Positions 24,060 through 33,169 are shown, counted from the stretch's first letter. The stretch: 64,000 bases of DNA from Subtercola boreus (GCF_003399645.1 NZ_NBXD01000002.1:248001-312000); one strand, 5' to 3'. The notes: generated from the letters alone by a model not told the origin. Translations and numbers: made by a program.

Positions 24060-24656
24060 CTACGCCGCGAAGGGGAACCATTCGGGCAGCAACCGGCCGT
24101 AGATCGCAAGGAACGCCTCGACCTCCCGCGGTTCCGGCGAACGCAGCCACGCCACGATCGCTCCGACCGACCCGTCGGCGATGAGCCGGATCGCCATCTC
24201 CGTCTCTAGCGCAGTTGCCTCCCCGCCCGACCGCTCGACCCCGCCGAACACGACGGTGTGCTGCGCCAGCAGCAGCCGAATGGATGCCTCGAAGTGCCCG
24301 GCGAGCATCGGATGAAGACTCGCAGGCCCGCTGTTCTCATCCAGCCCCAGCAGATAGACCGCGCGGTGGTGGTCGATGTGCTCCACCACCGCTCGCGTCA
24401 CCCCACCGATCGCCCCCGCGGCCTCTCTGACCCCCGCGCCCGCGAGGTAGCGGTCGCGCAACTCGTCGAGCTCCTCGCGCAGCACGTCTTCGAGCAGCGC
24501 GGTCGGTGACGGAGCGTGCACATAGAGGGTCGAGCGGTTCACTCCCGCCAGAGCCGCCAGCTGCGCGGGCAGGATGCTGCTGGCCGGCTGCTCGGCCGCC
24601 AGCGCGAGCACGGCGCCTCGGAGTCTCTCGCGGCTTCGGCGCTGTCGGGCATCCAT
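24060..24656 (-). CDS. TetR-family transcriptional regulator
   Basis: A 198-residue repressor-type protein. The N-terminal helix-turn-helix reads RQRRSRERLRGAVLALAA, LPAQLAALAGVNRSTLYVHA. The rest is an all-helical ligand domain (TetR C-terminal type) with no assignable ligand. It is divergent from the SDR gene at 24743, with an 86-base intergenic region containing an imperfect 20-bp palindrome, so control of the SDR gene and of itself is likely. It converges with ald on the left. Confidence 0.88.
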   Translation of the reverse strand: MDARQRRSRERLRGAVLALAAEQPASSILPAQLAALAGVNRSTLYVHAPSPTALLEDVLREELDELRDRYLAGAGVREAAGAIGGVTRAVVEHIDHHRAVYLLGLDENSGPASLHPMLAGHFEASIRLLLAQHTVVFGGVERSGGEATALETEMAIRLIADGSVGAIVAWLRSPEPREVEAFLAIYGRLLPEWFPFAA

Positions 24657-24666
24657 TCGTCCACTC

Positions 24667-24686
24667 TATCCAACTAGTGTCGGATA
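24667..24686. promoter_or_regulatory. Candidate TetR operator
   Basis: TATCCAACTAGTGTCGGATA is an imperfect palindrome (TATCC..AC / GT..GGATA, 7 of 10 positions symmetric). It lies 10 bases from the TetR start codon and about 57 from the SDR start, where a repressor could cover both promoters. Confidence 0.5.
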
Positions 24687-24742
24687 AAAGTGATTGAATG
24701 AGGGTAGTCAATCCACCACACCAAGAGAGAAGTGCAGAGATC

Positions 24743-25498
24743 ATGGCAACCTACGATGTCGCAGACCGTTCGGCGATCGTTACCGGAGCCGGTTCGGGAA
24801 TCGGGCGCGCGATCGCGCTGCAGCTCGCGGTGAGCGGCGCATCCGTTCTCGTCACCGACCTCAACGAAGACGGTGCTAACGCCGTCGTGGCGGAGATCCG
24901 CGCCGCGGGCGGCACGGCCGAGGCGTTGACCGGCGATGTCTCCGACCCGGCCTTCTCTGAAGCGGCCGTCGCTGCCGCCAACGCTCTGGCACCCCTGAAG
25001 ATCGCGGTCAACAACGCCGGTATCGGTGGAATGGCCGCCGACATCGGCGACTACACCGTCGAGAGCTGGCGCAAAGTCATCGAGATCAATCTCAACGCCG
25101 TCTTCTACGGCCTGAAGTACCAGCTGCCGGCGATGGCGGCCAACGGTGGTGGCTCGATCATCAACATGGCCTCCGTGCTCGGCAGCGTCGGTATCGCCCA
25201 GTCGTCGGCCTACGTGACGGCGAAGCACGGTCTGGTGGGCCTGACGAAGAACGCTGCCCTCGAGTACGGCGCCGCGAAGGTCAGAACGAACGCCGTGGGC
25301 CCCGGGTTCATCCACACCCCGCTGGTCGACGCGAATCTCACGGACGAGGCCCAGGAGTTCCTCGCCGCGAAGCACGCCCTCGGCCGCCTCGGCCAGCCCG
25401 AAGAGGTCGCCGCGCTGGTGGCATTCCTCGCGAGCGATGCCGCTTCGTTCATCTCCGGCAGCTACCACCTGGTCGACGGCGGGTACGCAGCCCAGTAG
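24743..25498 (+). CDS. Short-chain dehydrogenase/reductase
   Basis: A classical SDR of 251 residues from ATG 24743 (MATYDVADRSAIVTG, preceded by AGAGA). The cofactor motif TGAGSGIGRAIA is near residues 15-26, VTDLNEDG with its Asp suggests NAD(H) preference, and NNAGIGG lies near 90. The catalytic triad is Ser in NMASVLGSVG, Tyr and Lys in YVTAK near 156-160, with PGFIHTPLV after it. The C-terminus VDGGYAAQ is standard. The substrate is unknown. A divergent TetR regulator next door suggests that expression is induced by a small molecule, perhaps the substrate. Confidence 0.92.
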   Translation: MATYDVADRSAIVTGAGSGIGRAIALQLAVSGASVLVTDLNEDGANAVVAEIRAAGGTAEALTGDVSDPAFSEAAVAAANALAPLKIAVNNAGIGGMAADIGDYTVESWRKVIEINLNAVFYGLKYQLPAMAANGGGSIINMASVLGSVGIAQSSAYVTAKHGLVGLTKNAALEYGAAKVRTNAVGPGFIHTPLVDANLTDEAQEFLAAKHALGRLGQPEEVAALVAFLASDAASFISGSYHLVDGGYAAQ

Positions 25499-25552
25499 CC
25501 GGGCGGTGCGCCCGAAGCCCCGCCTGTGGTAACGTTCTCTCTTGTGTGATTT

Positions 25553-25629
<77 letters not shown>

Positions 25630-25633
25630 CCCG

Positions 25634-25659
25634 AAAACCCTCGCCTCGGCGAGGGTTTT
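25634..25659. terminator. Terminator after tRNA-Arg
   Basis: AAAACCCTCGCC (25634-25645) pairs perfectly over 12 bp with GGCGAGGGTTTT (25648-25659) around a 2-base loop, ending in four T. It also serves the convergent oxidase gene. Confidence 0.88.
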
Positions 25660-25678
25660 CCTGGTTTCACGGGTGCGC

Positions 25679-26818
25679 CTACAGTCGCGGGCCGGTGCGC
25701 GCCACGAGGCGCGCGAAGGCGATGTCGGTGTCAGGCCCGAGACCGGCGGCCGTACCGAGCAGGTCGGCGGCGACCATCCGCCCCAGTGCCGCCGATGTCT
25801 GGATGCCGTAGCCGCCCTGCCCGGCCAGCCAGTAGAAGCTCGGGTCATCGGTGTCACGACCCACGACGGGCAGGCCATCGGGGGTCATCGTGCGAAGGCC
25901 CGTCCAGGAGCGGCGCGAGGAACCGAGCTCGAGATCGGTGACGGTGTTGATGCGCTGTTTCACGAGTTCGATGATCTCGGGCAGCGGCTGGGCATCCTCG
26001 GCGTCGCTCTTCGTGTCTTCGAGCGGCGAGGCCAGGATGTCGCTGCCGATCGACCGGAAGTAGAACGAGTTGCCCACATCGCAGGCCATCGGCCAGCCCG
26101 GATCGACCTGCCGTGCCGTCGACGGTGCGACGGTGATGGTGCGGCGGTAGGGCTGGAGCCCCCGCGGCTCCTTGCCGAAGAGCCCGGCGACGGTGTCGGC
26201 CCAGGCACCCGCCGCGTTGACCACGACGCGTGCGCTGATGGTGTGCTCGCCCGCCTCGAGCCGCCAGCCGTCGGCGGTCTTCTCGGCCTCGGGGGAGGCC
26301 GCCGTCAGGCGCGCCCCGCCGAGCACGGACACCCCATTGGAGCGCAACACCCTCTGGTAGTACGAGAGCAGGGCCGCGACATCCACCTCCTTCGCGTTGT
26401 CGTCGAAGGCGGCCGAGGCCAGCGCGTCGGCGCGCAGCGCGGGCAGCCGCTCGACGGCTTCGGCGACAGAGCCCAGCCGGGCATCCGGAACCGAAGCGAC
26501 GACCTCGTCGGCCTGCTGGTCGCTGCCCCGGAGCCCGCACCAGATGAGCGGGCGGGGGCTCAGGATGCTCGTTCCGAGCGTCTGCTCGATGTCGGGCATG
26601 AGCGTGAGACTCGCGGCCGTCAGGGCGCGGATCTCGGCGGGGCCGTAGGAGGGCTGCATCTGAGAGGCGGAACGGCTGCTCGTGTGGTAGCCCAGAGTGT
26701 TCTCGCTCTCGAGCAGAAGCACCCGCTGGCTCCGACCGAGCGAAGCGGCGAGCGATTGGCCGGCGATACCGCCGCCGATGATGGCGATGTCGACCTCGTG
26801 GTGTGGTGTGGGCGGCAT
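25679..26818 (-). CDS. FAD-dependent oxidoreductase, DAO/glycine-oxidase family
   Basis: A 379-residue flavoprotein. The FAD-binding dinucleotide fold VDIAIIGGGIAGQSLAASLG is at residues 9-28, followed by the acidic ribose-binding LLLESENTLGYHTSSRS. VVVNAAGAWADTVAG near residue 205 and the C-terminal GLRTMTPDGLPVVGRD with WLAGQGGYGIQTSAALG are typical DAO-family FAD motifs. Members oxidise amino or hydroxy acids; the sequence is also similar to L-2-hydroxyglutarate-type and D-arginine dehydrogenase-like proteins, so I do not assign a substrate. It is divergent from the YjbR gene by 42 bases, so the promoters must overlap. Confidence 0.88.
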   Translation of the reverse strand: MPPTPHHEVDIAIIGGGIAGQSLAASLGRSQRVLLLESENTLGYHTSSRSASQMQPSYGPAEIRALTAASLTLMPDIEQTLGTSILSPRPLIWCGLRGSDQQADEVVASVPDARLGSVAEAVERLPALRADALASAAFDDNAKEVDVAALLSYYQRVLRSNGVSVLGGARLTAASPEAEKTADGWRLEAGEHTISARVVVNAAGAWADTVAGLFGKEPRGLQPYRRTITVAPSTARQVDPGWPMACDVGNSFYFRSIGSDILASPLEDTKSDAEDAQPLPEIIELVKQRINTVTDLELGSSRRSWTGLRTMTPDGLPVVGRDTDDPSFYWLAGQGGYGIQTSAALGRMVAADLLGTAAGLGPDTDIAFARLVARTGPRL

Positions 26819-26860
26819 TCTCCCTTTCTAGCACGCCGGTTTTCGGTGCATGATTGCCCC

Positions 26861-27217
26861 ATGAAGAGGGATGCGCTTGTGGCGCTCGCGCTCCGGGTCG
26901 CGAATGCGCTGCCCGCTGCTGCCCAGAGCCAGCCGTTCGGCGAGGATGTCGAGGTGTTCAAGGTCGTGGGCAAGGTCTTCGCGCTGGTCGACACCGGCGA
27001 GGGGGAGGTGGTCGTGACGCTGAAGTGCGCCCCGCCGCATGCCTCGTCTCTCGTCGAGACGCACGCGAGCATCACGCCCGGCTATCACATGAACAAACAG
27101 CACTGGATCTCGCTTGGGGCGGGCGACGACATCGACCCCGTGCTGGTCGAGGATCTGGTGGGTAACTCCTACGACATCGTGGTGTCGCTGCTGCCGCGCG
27201 ACCGGCGTCCGCTGTAG
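26861..27217 (+). CDS. MmcQ/YjbR family DNA-binding-like protein
   Basis: From ATG 26861 the protein has 118 residues, the usual YjbR size; the open frame upstream is antisense to the oxidase gene. The family pattern is clear: a start with helices (LALRVANALPAAAQSQPFGEDVEVFKV), then GKVFALVDTGEGEVVVTLKCAPPHASSLVE and the end GYHMNKQHWISLGAGDDI with the conserved YHMNKxHW motif, then NSYDIVVSLLPRDRRP. YjbR proteins have a double-wing fold proposed to bind DNA; no function is proven. Confidence 0.92.
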   Translation: MKRDALVALALRVANALPAAAQSQPFGEDVEVFKVVGKVFALVDTGEGEVVVTLKCAPPHASSLVETHASITPGYHMNKQHWISLGAGDDIDPVLVEDLVGNSYDIVVSLLPRDRRPL

Positions 27218-27297
27218 ACGGCGGCGGTGACTGTAGCGTTGACCCGGGAGCCCCCGGACTGTCTGGCAGGTGGGGCCGACACTTCACCGAACGAGAG

Positions 27298-28314
27298 ATG
27301 AGCACGATGACGTACTTGGCAGATGAGACGCGCTACGACGCGATGCAGTACCGGCGGGTAGGGAAGAGCGGCCTCAAGCTGCCGGCGCTCTCTCTCGGGC
27401 TGTGGCACAACTTCGGTGACACATCGCCGATCGACGTGCAGCGCGACATCGTCCGCCGTGCGTTCGACCTGGGGATCACGCACTTCGACCTCGCGAACAA
27501 CTACGGCCCTCCGTACGGCTCGGCGGAGACGAACTTCGGGCGCCTGTTCGCCGAAGACCTGGCGCCCTACCGGGACGAGCTCGTCATCTCGTCGAAGGCC
27601 GGCTATGACATGTGGCCGGGCCCGTACGGCGAGTGGGGATCGCGCAAGTACATGCTCTCGTCGCTCGACGCGAGCCTCGGCCGCCTCGGACTCGATTACG
27701 TGGACATCTTCTACTCGCACCGACCCGACCCCGAGACGCCGATCGAGGAGACAATGGGGGCGCTCGCCACCGCCGTGCAGCAGGGCAAGGCGCTGTACGT
27801 CGGTGTCTCGAACTACTCACCCGAGCAGACCGTCGCCGCGCGGGCCGCGCTGGCCGAGCTCGGGGTGCCGCTGTTCATTCACCAGCCGCGGTACTCCCTG
27901 CTCGACCGTCGCCCTGAGGAGTCGGGGCTGCTCGACCAGCTCGAGGAGTCCGGTACGGGCGCGATCGTCTTCTCGCCGCTCGAGCAGGGGCTGCTGACGA
28001 GCCGCTACCTCGACGGCAACATCCCCGAGACCTCGCGGGCAGCGGTCGGGCACTTCCTTACCCCGGAGAAGGTGCATGACTACCTCGCTATGGCACGCAG
28101 CCTCAACGAGATAGCGGATGCCCGGGGTCAGACCCTTGCGCAGCTGGCGCTGACGTGGGTGCTTCGGCGCCCCAGGGTCACGTCGGCGATCGTCGGCGCG
28201 AGCTCGGTGCGCCAGCTGGAGCAGAACGTGGCGGCCCTTGCGGGCGCGCCGCTGTCGCCCGAAGAGGAGCAGTCGATCGGCGCGCTCGTCGCGTCGGTGC
28301 CGCCGACGCGCTGA
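27298..28314 (+). CDS. Aldo/keto reductase, YghZ/L-glyceraldehyde-3-phosphate reductase type
   Basis: A 338-residue NADPH-dependent TIM-barrel reductase. Catalytic residues: Asp and Tyr in HFDLANNYGPPYGSAE near 61-76, Lys in VISSKAGYDMWPGPYG near 99, His in IFYSHRPDPETP near 141. The long WPGPYGEWGSRKY insert and the PYG motif are typical of YghZ, which reduces L-glyceraldehyde 3-phosphate and methylglyoxal. GVSNYSPEQ and the C-terminal AIVGASSVRQLEQNV (cofactor binding) complete the fold. ATG 27298 is used; ATG 27307 is possible, with GAGAGATGAG upstream. Confidence 0.92.
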   Translation: MSTMTYLADETRYDAMQYRRVGKSGLKLPALSLGLWHNFGDTSPIDVQRDIVRRAFDLGITHFDLANNYGPPYGSAETNFGRLFAEDLAPYRDELVISSKAGYDMWPGPYGEWGSRKYMLSSLDASLGRLGLDYVDIFYSHRPDPETPIEETMGALATAVQQGKALYVGVSNYSPEQTVAARAALAELGVPLFIHQPRYSLLDRRPEESGLLDQLEESGTGAIVFSPLEQGLLTSRYLDGNIPETSRAAVGHFLTPEKVHDYLAMARSLNEIADARGQTLAQLALTWVLRRPRVTSAIVGASSVRQLEQNVAALAGAPLSPEEEQSIGALVASVPPTR

Positions 28315-28335
28315 CGCGTTGCGCGCCGCCCCGAA

Positions 28336-28368
28336 CCCGCCCGCCGGCCCGATCGAGCAGCGGGCGGG
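28336..28368. terminator. Inverted repeat between convergent AKR gene and Ter operon
   Basis: CCCGCCCGC (28336-28344) pairs with GCGGGCGGG (28360-28368), 9 bp, loop 15. It sits between the two convergent stop codons and probably ends both transcripts. Confidence 0.6.
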
Positions 28369-28371
28369 GGG

Positions 28372-29178
28372 TCAGGCGGCCGTGGCCGCCGTGAGGAGGC
28401 GCAGCAGTTCTTCGCCCGCGAGGATGCCCGTGGCAGCGGTCACGGTGAGGTTCGGGGCTGTGAAGCCCGCGTCGTGCAGTTCGCCGTGGGCGGGGCGGAA
28501 GGCGAGGTCGGCCTGCTCGAGCATCGGCGCATCGAGCAGGGAGTCGCCGGCGGCGAGTACCCGGGCGGCGCCGAGGCGGCGGCGGACCTCGGCCACGGCG
28601 GCGCTCTTCGTCACGGGGTTCGGCACGCAGTAGAGCTTCCGCCCCTGCACCGAGACCGTCCAGCCGAGCCCGAGGCAGCGGGCCTCGAGCGCTGCGAGCC
28701 ACGCCGCAGGCATCAGCTCTCTGTCGACGATGGCGTAGACGAAGAGGTTCTCCGCGTTGTTCAGCTTTGTGATCCACGCCGCGGCCGAGTGGTCGGCGAG
28801 CAGCGCTGTCACCTCCCCGATCGGGGCCGCCTCCTCGCTCAGCCGGTGCCGCACTGCGGCGCCCCACGCAGCATCCGGAACCCCATCGACCAGAATCACG
28901 CCGCCGTTGCTGGTGACCGCGAACGACGGCACGGCACCCGGCAGCTGCACGCGCTGGTATTGCGCGACCGTGCGCGTGGTGACGGGCACGAATTCGGCGA
29001 GTGCGCGAAGGGCCAGCAGGAGGTCTTCGGATGCCCGGGTCAGGAACGAGATCGGCACACCGTTGTAGAGTTCGGCGACGACGATGCGAGGGGCGAGCGG
29101 ATCGGGTGTCTCGAGCCAGAACGCTTTCGCGGAGTAGATCAGGGTGCGGTCGAGGTCGCAGGCGACAAGGTCGGTCAC
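28372..29178 (-). CDS. HAD-superfamily phosphatase of the Ter biosynthetic module
   Basis: A 268-residue HAD hydrolase. Motif I is CDLDRTLIYS with Asp8 nucleophile and Asp10 acid; motif II VTTRT; a Lys in the C-terminal half (NPVTKSAAV); motif IV AAGDSLLDAPML. The cap insert lies around residues 95-190, as in Cof/sucrose-phosphatase-like (C2) enzymes. It is the last gene of the ten-gene Ter operon and overlaps the phosphoribosyltransferase fusion gene by ATGA. In predicted Ter metabolite pathways a HAD enzyme is proposed to dephosphorylate the nucleotide-like product. That role is inference here. Confidence 0.87.
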   Translation of the reverse strand: MTDLVACDLDRTLIYSAKAFWLETPDPLAPRIVVAELYNGVPISFLTRASEDLLLALRALAEFVPVTTRTVAQYQRVQLPGAVPSFAVTSNGGVILVDGVPDAAWGAAVRHRLSEEAAPIGEVTALLADHSAAAWITKLNNAENLFVYAIVDRELMPAAWLAALEARCLGLGWTVSVQGRKLYCVPNPVTKSAAVAEVRRRLGAARVLAAGDSLLDAPMLEQADLAFRPAHGELHDAGFTAPNLTVTAATGILAGEELLRLLTAATAA

Positions 29179-31988
29179 GGGGTGACTCCCGGTGCAGCGC
29201 CCGGAGCGGTGGGGGCCGCACCAGATGCTCCCGCGTCATCGGGGTCGGCCGCGAGCGGATTGATGAGCCCGACGCAGCTGTAGGGCAGCCCCGGCACGAG
29301 CTCGACCTCCACCCCGCGCTGCTCGGCGAGCAGCAGCACGTGGGCGATCTCGGCCTCGGATCCGGGCCGCACCAGCACCTTCCACGGCACCCGCCGAAGC
29401 AGCACGCGGGTGGTCTCGCCGACGCCCGGCTTGACCAGGTTGACGTTGTCGATGCCGTACGCGCTGCTGATGCGTTCGACGGCCTGCCAGCCGATCCAGG
29501 ATGCCGACCTGTCTTGGTGCTGCCGAGCTTCGACGCCGGCCGCGACCTCATCCTGCACCTCGTCGAAGTACGAGCAGATCGTGTCGAGGAACTCCGCCGA
29601 CACGTCGCGCGGCGACAGCTCGCGGTAGAACTTCGCGCCGTGAAAGTCGTTCGGGCCGATCAGGTCGCGGTTGAAGACCGTGCGGGAGACGAGCCCGGAG
29701 ACGGTGGAGTTCAGGCACGCCGACGGAATGAGGTAGTCGTCGCGGGTGCCGTAGACCGACACGCAGTGACCCGGATCGGCCAGCACCGCGAGATCGTCGC
29801 CGAACACGGTGCCCGTGGTCTCGGCGAAGAGGGCGAGCGCCGCGGTGAGTTCGCGGGCGATGGCGCCCTTGCCCGTCCAGCCGTCGATGAAGACGACGTC
29901 GGCCGGGTCGTGGTGGGTGGCGAGGTACCGCAGAGCGGTCTGGTCGAGCCCGACGCCCCGCACGATGCTCATCGTGTAGTGCGGGGCGTCGACCCCGCGC
30001 ATCCGGCCCGCCCAACGCCTCGCGAGGATGCCGATGGGGGTGCCGGCGCGGGCGAGGGAGACGAGCACCGGATGCCCGCCCCGCGCGGCGAGGATGAGCT
30101 CGGTGACGATACCGACGGCGACCGCGACGCGGCGGCCCGAGCGGGAGAGGGCCTCGTCGTACAGCGCACGGTACTCGGCCGAGGGCAGATATTCGACGGG
30201 GAGCGATTCGGCATAGTTGGCTCGTCCGCTCTGGATGGCGCTCTCACGCAGGGCGGCGGGGGCCTCGAGCACCACGTCACCGAGGTCCTTCAGCAGCCAG
30301 CGCACGTCGTCGGCGGCGTACGAGCCGAAGGCGGGGCCGACCAGCGGGTCGGGGAGGGGGGCGGCGGGGTCTGCTGTGGATGCCCGGAGCTCTGTTGTCG
30401 GCGGTATGGCGGCGCTCGTCACGAGGTTCGGCTCCAATCGGTGGGGGGCGGGTGCCGCAGCGGGCAGGAGTGCGACGATGACGTGGTCGGTGACGCGCTG
30501 GAGCGCCTCGACGATCCCGCCGGGGGCGAGCATCCGGTTTCGCGGTGTGCCGGGCTCGGGGAGCACGACGATGGTGTCGGGGCGGCGGCCGCCGCGGGTG
30601 AGGTTGTAGGCGAACCGGGCGCTGACGCCGTCGGGCGTCACGTCGTGGCTCTGGAAGCCGAGTGCACTCGCGATGGCGTAGTCGGGTCGGTCGATCGCGG
30701 CGATCGGGGAGCGCGTCGTGGTGGAGAAGCGCACGGTGAGGGGGATGTCGCGGCCTCGGCCCGCATCGAGGCGGTCGGCGACGGCGAGGGGGAGGGCGAT
30801 GAACTCCTCCGAGCCGAGCACGATCACCTCCTGCGTGGAGCGCAGGTCGGCTGAGTACAGGTGGGGCCGGACCGCCGCGGCGATCTGCTCTGCAACGGCG
30901 GCCTCGATGCCTTCGAACACGCCGAACCGGGCACTGCGGACGGGCGCGGTGGCAACGTCGAGCAGGGTGACGGCGCCGAGGTGGGGGGTGGGTGCGAGAT
31001 TCGGTGCGGCCGTGGTGACGGTGACGGTGGCGTCATTGCCCGGATCGGGCCCGTCGAGTTCGGCAGGCGCGGCGGCGGCGGCGCCGAGGCCGTTCAGCAG
31101 GATGGCCGCGCGCGCGGCGGCGTCGCGGGGGAGTGTGGTCGAGCCCGCCCCGAGGGCGACGACCGAGATCGTGCAGCCGAGGGCCGCCGCGAGGTCGTCG
31201 AAACGAGTCCGATCGGCGGCGGAACGCAAGTCGATGAGGCTCGCGACCACCCACCGTCGCTGCGGAACCGCCGCCTGCAGTGCCGTGATCGTGTTGACGA
31301 CCGTGGTTCCGGTGCTGAGTTCGTCATCGACGAGCACGACGGTGCCCCCCGGCTTCAGCCAGTCACTGTCGGTCGGAAACAGCTGGTGTGCGGTGGCGTG
31401 CGAGTGCTCCTCCTCGAATCCGGCGAACGCGACCGTTCGGTCTGGGGCATGCCGGGTCGAGTGCAGGTAGTACGAGCCGATCGTGCCGGCGACAAGGTGC
31501 CCGAGCCCGGTGGCGGTCTCGGCGTAGCCGAGCGTGACGACCTCCGGATGCTCGGGGCCGACCGACCCGGCCACGTCGCGTCGCAGGGCGTGCAGGGCGG
31601 CGCGGGTCGCGGCATCCCGCTCGCCGGGCGGCGCTGGTACGCGGCCGACCGGTGCCGACCCCGGCTCTGCCACCGACGCCTGTCCTGCCGCGACAGCCAG
31701 GATGCGCCCCAGCCGCCGGCAGAGCTCCACCGGCACCGGGCCGCCGTCGAGCTCTGCCGCGACGAGCAGCCCGAGCAGCTCGCCGGCCACGATCGCCAGT
31801 CCCGGCACGGTCGGAACGTGCTTCGCCAGCACGTTCGACACGAGCAGGTGCGCCCGCTTCGGATTGCGGCGGAGCGCCACCCCCACCAGGGCTTCGACGG
31901 GCACGAGGCTCCGCGAGGCATCCGAGTGCACCTCGATGCCGAGGCTCGTGCGAACGTAGTCCCCCGTGTAGACGGAGGCAGCCGTCAC
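29175..31988 (-). CDS. Fusion of PRTase/TRSP protein and StiP-type PRTase-PELOTA protein (Ter system)
   Basis: A 937-residue soluble fusion. The N-terminal part (about 1-400) is an orotate-PRTase-like domain with PRPP loop VVLVDDELSTGTT near residue 218, preceded by EEHSHATAHQLFP. A TRSP-like region (DVATAPVRSARFGVFEG, GSEEFIALPLAVADRL, FQSHDVTPDG) follows, then a Pro/Ala-rich linker near 510-560. The C-terminal part resembles the StiP/PRTase proteins of stress operons (GSYAADDVRWLLKDL, HPVLVSLARAGTPIGIL, HYTMSIVRGVGLD, VFIDGWTGKGAI near 697, SACLNSTVSGLVSRTV), ending in a PELOTA-like module (NLVKPGVGETTRVLLRRVPWKVLV). The two halves are usually separate genes. It overlaps both neighbours by 4 bases. 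Predicted role: phosphoribosylating a base in a Ter-linked metabolite. Confidence 0.85.
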   Translation of the reverse strand: MTAASVYTGDYVRTSLGIEVHSDASRSLVPVEALVGVALRRNPKRAHLLVSNVLAKHVPTVPGLAIVAGELLGLLVAAELDGGPVPVELCRRLGRILAVAAGQASVAEPGSAPVGRVPAPPGERDAATRAALHALRRDVAGSVGPEHPEVVTLGYAETATGLGHLVAGTIGSYYLHSTRHAPDRTVAFAGFEEEHSHATAHQLFPTDSDWLKPGGTVVLVDDELSTGTTVVNTITALQAAVPQRRWVVASLIDLRSAADRTRFDDLAAALGCTISVVALGAGSTTLPRDAAARAAILLNGLGAAAAAPAELDGPDPGNDATVTVTTAAPNLAPTPHLGAVTLLDVATAPVRSARFGVFEGIEAAVAEQIAAAVRPHLYSADLRSTQEVIVLGSEEFIALPLAVADRLDAGRGRDIPLTVRFSTTTRSPIAAIDRPDYAIASALGFQSHDVTPDGVSARFAYNLTRGGRRPDTIVVLPEPGTPRNRMLAPGGIVEALQRVTDHVIVALLPAAAPAPHRLEPNLVTSAAIPPTTELRASTADPAAPLPDPLVGPAFGSYAADDVRWLLKDLGDVVLEAPAALRESAIQSGRANYAESLPVEYLPSAEYRALYDEALSRSGRRVAVAVGIVTELILAARGGHPVLVSLARAGTPIGILARRWAGRMRGVDAPHYTMSIVRGVGLDQTALRYLATHHDPADVVFIDGWTGKGAIARELTAALALFAETTGTVFGDDLAVLADPGHCVSVYGTRDDYLIPSACLNSTVSGLVSRTVFNRDLIGPNDFHGAKFYRELSPRDVSAEFLDTICSYFDEVQDEVAAGVEARQHQDRSASWIGWQAVERISSAYGIDNVNLVKPGVGETTRVLLRRVPWKVLVRPGSEAEIAHVLLLAEQRGVEVELVPGLPYSCVGLINPLAADPDDAGASGAAPTAPGAAPGVTP

Positions 31989-33166
31989 CGCATGCTCGTC
32001 TCGAGCAAGTCGACGAAGGTGGTGCTCTCGGCGGCCACCCCGAAGGCTTCGGCGCGCAGCAGCGTCTTCTCAGCCCACGCCTGGTGCGGTTTCATCTCGT
32101 TCATCTTGTTGCGGTACGGCGAGGCGCTGGCCCCGCCACCGACATTGCCGACGATGGCCTGGGCATCCAGGTACTCCTCGTGGCTCACGACGGAGAGGGC
32201 GTGTACGACGGGAACGTGGGTGGGATGGATGACGGTCTTGCCCAGCAGCCCGTTGGCCGAGTCGAGCGAGATCTCACGGATGAGCCCATCGAGTCCCGCC
32301 AGCATCAGTCGCTTGCGCAGCTCGTTCTCGTTGGCCTCGACGAACGGGGTGAGTCGCAGCTGGGGACGCAGGATGCGCTCGGAGGTGTCGTAGTGCTCCC
32401 AGACCGGTCCGGTGATGACGAAGTCATCGCACGGGCGGCCGAGCACGTTCACAATGTCGGCGATCACCGCCGAGACGACCTTGACGTCGTAGACGGTGAG
32501 GTCGCGCGAGCGACGCAGGCCGAACACGCTCGAGAGATCGGTGGCTCCGATGCGCACGGCCAGCACATCCTCACGATGCGCGCGGGTGACGTCGACGATG
32601 GCCGAGAGCGCGGCCGTGCGCGTCTCCGAATGGACCATGGTCGGTGACTCGAGAATCGGCATGACGCGCAGCCGTCGTGTGCCGCCTTCGCCTCCCTGTT
32701 CGTACTCCCGGTGGATGCGGTGCAGGGCCTGGAAGAACCGCTCGGCGTAGCCGGTGTCGTTCTCGAATTTCGGGATGACGAAGCCGCTCAACAACTCCAG
32801 CGCGGGGCCGCAGAGGTCGGCCATCCGAAGCATCTGTTCGGGGCTCCGTACCCGGATGAACAGCAGCGGCAGGCCCTCGGCGGGCTCGTCGAGCAGGGCG
32901 GTGATGGCGCTCGCGACATTCGTCTCGGCGAACTCGACCGAGCTGTCGGCGATCGAGTCTTCGAGGCAGAGCACCATGCTGACGCAGCCGCGGGCGGCCT
33001 GCTTGATGACGTCGGCCGCGATGGTGGGCCGGTCGCCGGGGCAGTAGAGCGTCGCGCCAAGGGCGGCGGCGAGCAGGGTCGGGGGCGAGTCGATGCTCAG
33101 CGGCTGTGGCAGGCGAAAGAAGAGGTCGGAGGCCTCGGTCGGGCTGACGGCGCTGAAATGTCGCAT
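31985..33166 (-). CDS. CitE-like HpcH/HpaI aldolase family protein of the Ter module
   Basis: A 393-residue TIM-barrel enzyme of the citrate-lyase-beta/HpcH-HpaI superfamily. YCPGDRPTIAADVIKQAARGCVSMVLCLEDSI near residues 42-71 contains the substrate-binding Arg and metal-binding acidic residues; FVIPKFEN, VMPILESPTMV and VRIGATDLSSVFGLRRS follow in barrel order; GKTVIHPTHVP is the C-terminal CitE signature. Proteins of this subgroup are confined mainly to Ter clusters and are predicted to form or cleave a C-C bond in the nucleoside-like product. ATGA overlap with the downstream PRTase gene and a 3-base gap upstream imply tight co-translation. Confidence 0.88.
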   Translation of the reverse strand: MRHFSAVSPTEASDLFFRLPQPLSIDSPPTLLAAALGATLYCPGDRPTIAADVIKQAARGCVSMVLCLEDSIADSSVEFAETNVASAITALLDEPAEGLPLLFIRVRSPEQMLRMADLCGPALELLSGFVIPKFENDTGYAERFFQALHRIHREYEQGGEGGTRRLRVMPILESPTMVHSETRTAALSAIVDVTRAHREDVLAVRIGATDLSSVFGLRRSRDLTVYDVKVVSAVIADIVNVLGRPCDDFVITGPVWEHYDTSERILRPQLRLTPFVEANENELRKRLMLAGLDGLIREISLDSANGLLGKTVIHPTHVPVVHALSVVSHEEYLDAQAIVGNVGGGASASPYRNKMNEMKPHQAWAEKTLLRAEAFGVAAESTTFVDLLETSMR

Positions 33167-33169
33167 CGG

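Noticed and set aside
27218-27297. Riboswitch or leader before the aldo/keto reductase
   Set aside because: Only 80 bases with no recognisable structure beyond a ribosome-binding stretch.
29001-30854. 617-codon plus-strand frame opposite the PRTase/StiP gene
   Set aside because: Composition is Gly/Arg/Asp-rich without motifs, typical of antisense frames in GC-rich DNA.
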